A stretch of DNA of 15,715 nt from Methanomassiliicoccaceae archaeon (lineage in GTDB: Archaea > Thermoplasmatota > Thermoplasmata > Methanomassiliicoccales > Methanomethylophilaceae). Made by a program: the position numbers and the translations under genes. The DNA lies in contig WRKA01000176.1 in assembly GCA_009778265.1 (NCBI GenBank), positions 1 through 15,715 of the forward strand, read 5' to 3'. The number at the start of each line of letters is the position of its first letter. The first letter of the stretch is position 1. Under the pieces are notes generated by a model. That model was not told where the DNA came from, did no database searches, and was given only the letters and a program-made list of their open reading frames with translations. This document shows positions 14,440-15,715 of this stretch, piece by piece.

Positions 14440-15072
14440 TCAGTTCTTCTTCCTTCCCTTATACTCTTCCTTCTCTGTGCGGCCGGACCTCTGACCCTTG
14501 CCGGCCTTCCTCTCTTCTTCCATTGCCGTGAATGTACCGGCGTCATCCACCTTGGGGGCGCCGCGCATCCTTATGAACACGGCGATGGCCACGATGATTA
14601 TTACGATAACGATGGCAACGTATGTCCAAGTGCTGCTCCATATAGACTGACCGACGGTGAACTCGAAGGTCATCCTGTCCTGAGCGGGTCCGTCCTCGCT
14701 GCTTATGAGAACGTCGTCACCTTCGATCATGACAACGGCCCAGTATGTGCCCGGTGTGCCCACTCTGAACGAAAGACCGACGTCCATCATCCCGTCTGTT
14801 TCGTCACCGGTGAAGGAGACGGTCCTTTTCGCATACACCTTTTCGGGATCGTCGAATTTGACCACGGAAACAGTTACGTTCCCCGTTGCCGTCTCGCCGG
14901 AGTTGTATAATTTTACGGTGACCGTTCCGGAGGTCCTGTCGTCGAAACCGCCCGCTTTCACATCGCCCGTGATCGTAACATCTCCGGCCGCACTCCCCGA
15001 TATGGCCGCGGCCGGTATGATCAGTGCGATCATTATCACCGCAAGCACAGAAATCTTCTTCAGCAACGACAT
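14440..15072 (-). CDS. Secreted/surface protein with C-terminal membrane anchor
   Basis: A 210-residue exported protein of unknown function. Residues 1-29 are a signal peptide (MSLLKKISVLAVIMIALIIP, then a small-residue cleavage region AAAISGSAAG). Residues 30-140 form a beta-sandwich-like ectodomain with the pattern GTVTVKLYNSGETATGNVTV, typical of CARDB/Ig-like archaeal surface domains. A hydrophobic anchor covers 150-168, followed by a charged cytoplasmic tail rich in Lys, Arg and Glu. Topology should be outside-N, inside-C. The ATG at 15072 has a GGAG site at 15081-15084 (8-nt spacer), and GATATACG near 15094 could be its promoter. It lies 64 bp behind purP on the same strand; no functional link to purine synthesis is evident. 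Confidence 0.8.
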   Translation of the reverse strand: MSLLKKISVLAVIMIALIIPAAAISGSAAGDVTITGDVKAGGFDDRTSGTVTVKLYNSGETATGNVTVSVVKFDDPEKVYAKRTVSFTGDETDGMMDVGLSFRVGTPGTYWAVVMIEGDDVLISSEDGPAQDRMTFEFTVGQSIWSSTWTYVAIVIVIIIVAIAVFIRMRGAPKVDDAGTFTAMEEERKAGKGQRSGRTEKEEYKGRKKN

Positions 15073-15136
15073 TTCAGATTCTCCGCGTAATCGTATATCT
15101 GCATCGACGGAACGTACATAAACATTCTGTTCAATC

Positions 15137-15715
15137 TTATGTCACAATTTCGTCAACGCGTTCCTGTTCGATGGCTTTCCGAACTTCCATCGCTAGACGG
15201 CGGCCGGTGCTCATCTCTTTTCTCCATAACGCATTACCGTACGGATGGCCGACCGCCATATGTACGTTGGTCCCTCCGCCTATGCGCGGCGCCACGTCAT
15301 AAATAAAGAATTTAAGGTCTTTATCAACGCATGTCTGTAAACAGAACGGACCTATGATCCCCGGCGAGTAATGCTTCTCCGCCGCTTTCACGTATTTCTC
15401 GGCAAGCTCGAACGCACTGTCCAATAACGATTCTCTCAACGTTGCGGAATTATGACCGCAGACGGTGTATTCCGGCAGGATCCCGTCCATCTCCAACTCG
15501 ACCTGCTGTTTCGCCGGTAGTCTTGCGTATCCGTCAAGTGAACTCTCGAACCTCCAGTCGATCCCTAAAAGTTCGATCCTCTCTCCTTTCTCTTCGAGCG
15601 GCGAATAAAAGAAATCGAGATTGAACACCGGTCCGATGATGTACTGTTCCATCCTCGCGGATCTTAAGAAATCGGGTTCGATAACACCCTGCTTTATCAG
15701 GTTCTCCGATTTCTC
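15137..15715 (-). CDS. purP: PurP, formate-dependent AICAR formyltransferase (FAICAR synthetase), 3' part
   Basis: Converts AICAR, ATP and formate to FAICAR in purine synthesis, replacing the folate-dependent PurH step in many archaea. The frame is open to the right edge (first visible residues EKSENLIKQGVIEPDF), so 192 C-terminal residues are seen and the N-terminal part lies outside. Visible features of the ATP-grasp half are EQYIIGPVFNLDFFYSPLEE, ERIELLGIDWRFESSLDG, ATLRESLLDSAFELAEKYV, PGIIGPFCLQTCVDKDLKF and APRIGGGTNVHMAVGHPYG, followed by the closing STGRRLAMEVRKAIE. The internal ATG at 15652 is not the start. It is the only purine gene in the window. Confidence 0.93.
   Translation of the reverse strand, partial: EKSENLIKQGVIEPDFLRSARMEQYIIGPVFNLDFFYSPLEEKGERIELLGIDWRFESSLDGYARLPAKQQVELEMDGILPEYTVCGHNSATLRESLLDSAFELAEKYVKAAEKHYSPGIIGPFCLQTCVDKDLKFFIYDVAPRIGGGTNVHMAVGHPYGNALWRKEMSTGRRLAMEVRKAIEQERVDEIVT

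Overview
This window looks like a chromosomal stretch of a euryarchaeal methanogen, most probably of the Thermoplasmata/Methanomassiliicoccales type. The archaeal signature is direct. The tRNA synthetases, class I release factor, D-aminoacyl-tRNA deacylase, UMP kinase and formate-dependent purine enzyme PurP are all of archaeal type. Several start codons sit 26-27 nt from the centre of a TATA-like box, as expected for leaderless archaeal transcripts, while others have GGTGA or GGAGG ribosome sites. The order-level assignment is inference from gene content and style (strong TGA stop bias, only one TAG, Sel1-repeat genes) and no 16S or mcr gene is present to prove it. There are no rRNA or tRNA genes, CRISPR arrays or insertion sequences that I can see.

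Layout. 1-2413 (+): the 3' part of cbf5 (tRNA/rRNA pseudouridine synthase), then two tightly spaced genes of unknown function, a small soluble beta-rich protein and an eight-helix membrane protein. 2406-4423 (-): a four-gene unit made of two tandem Sel1-repeat proteins, an unrecognised soluble protein and a four-helix membrane protein. 4442-4631: a 190-bp divergent intergenic region with a TATA box for each side, a 13-bp direct repeat and a 7+7 inverted repeat. 4632-7307 (+): trpS and pheS. 7308-8549 (-): a winged-helix regulator with a helical-repeat C-terminus and no visible ATPase domain. 8703-9527 (+): dtdA. 9514-10197 (-): pyrH. 10263-13711 (+): prf1, argS and a GNAT acetyltransferase in one compact operon. 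13689-14393 (-): a lipoate-protein ligase-like gene. 14440-15072 (-): a signal-peptide, single-anchor surface protein. 15137-15715 (-): the 3' part of purP, running off the right edge.

How they work together. Most recognised genes serve translation: RNA modification, charging of Trp, Phe and Arg tRNAs, removal of D-amino acids from tRNA, and termination. Two more make nucleotides (UMP kinase and PurP). Gene packing is very tight: all four convergent gene pairs abut or overlap at their 3' ends. The least explained material is the Sel1/unknown/membrane operon and the two genes behind cbf5. I see no clear evidence for a novel defence or metabolic system, and the Sel1 operon is the best candidate for something undescribed.
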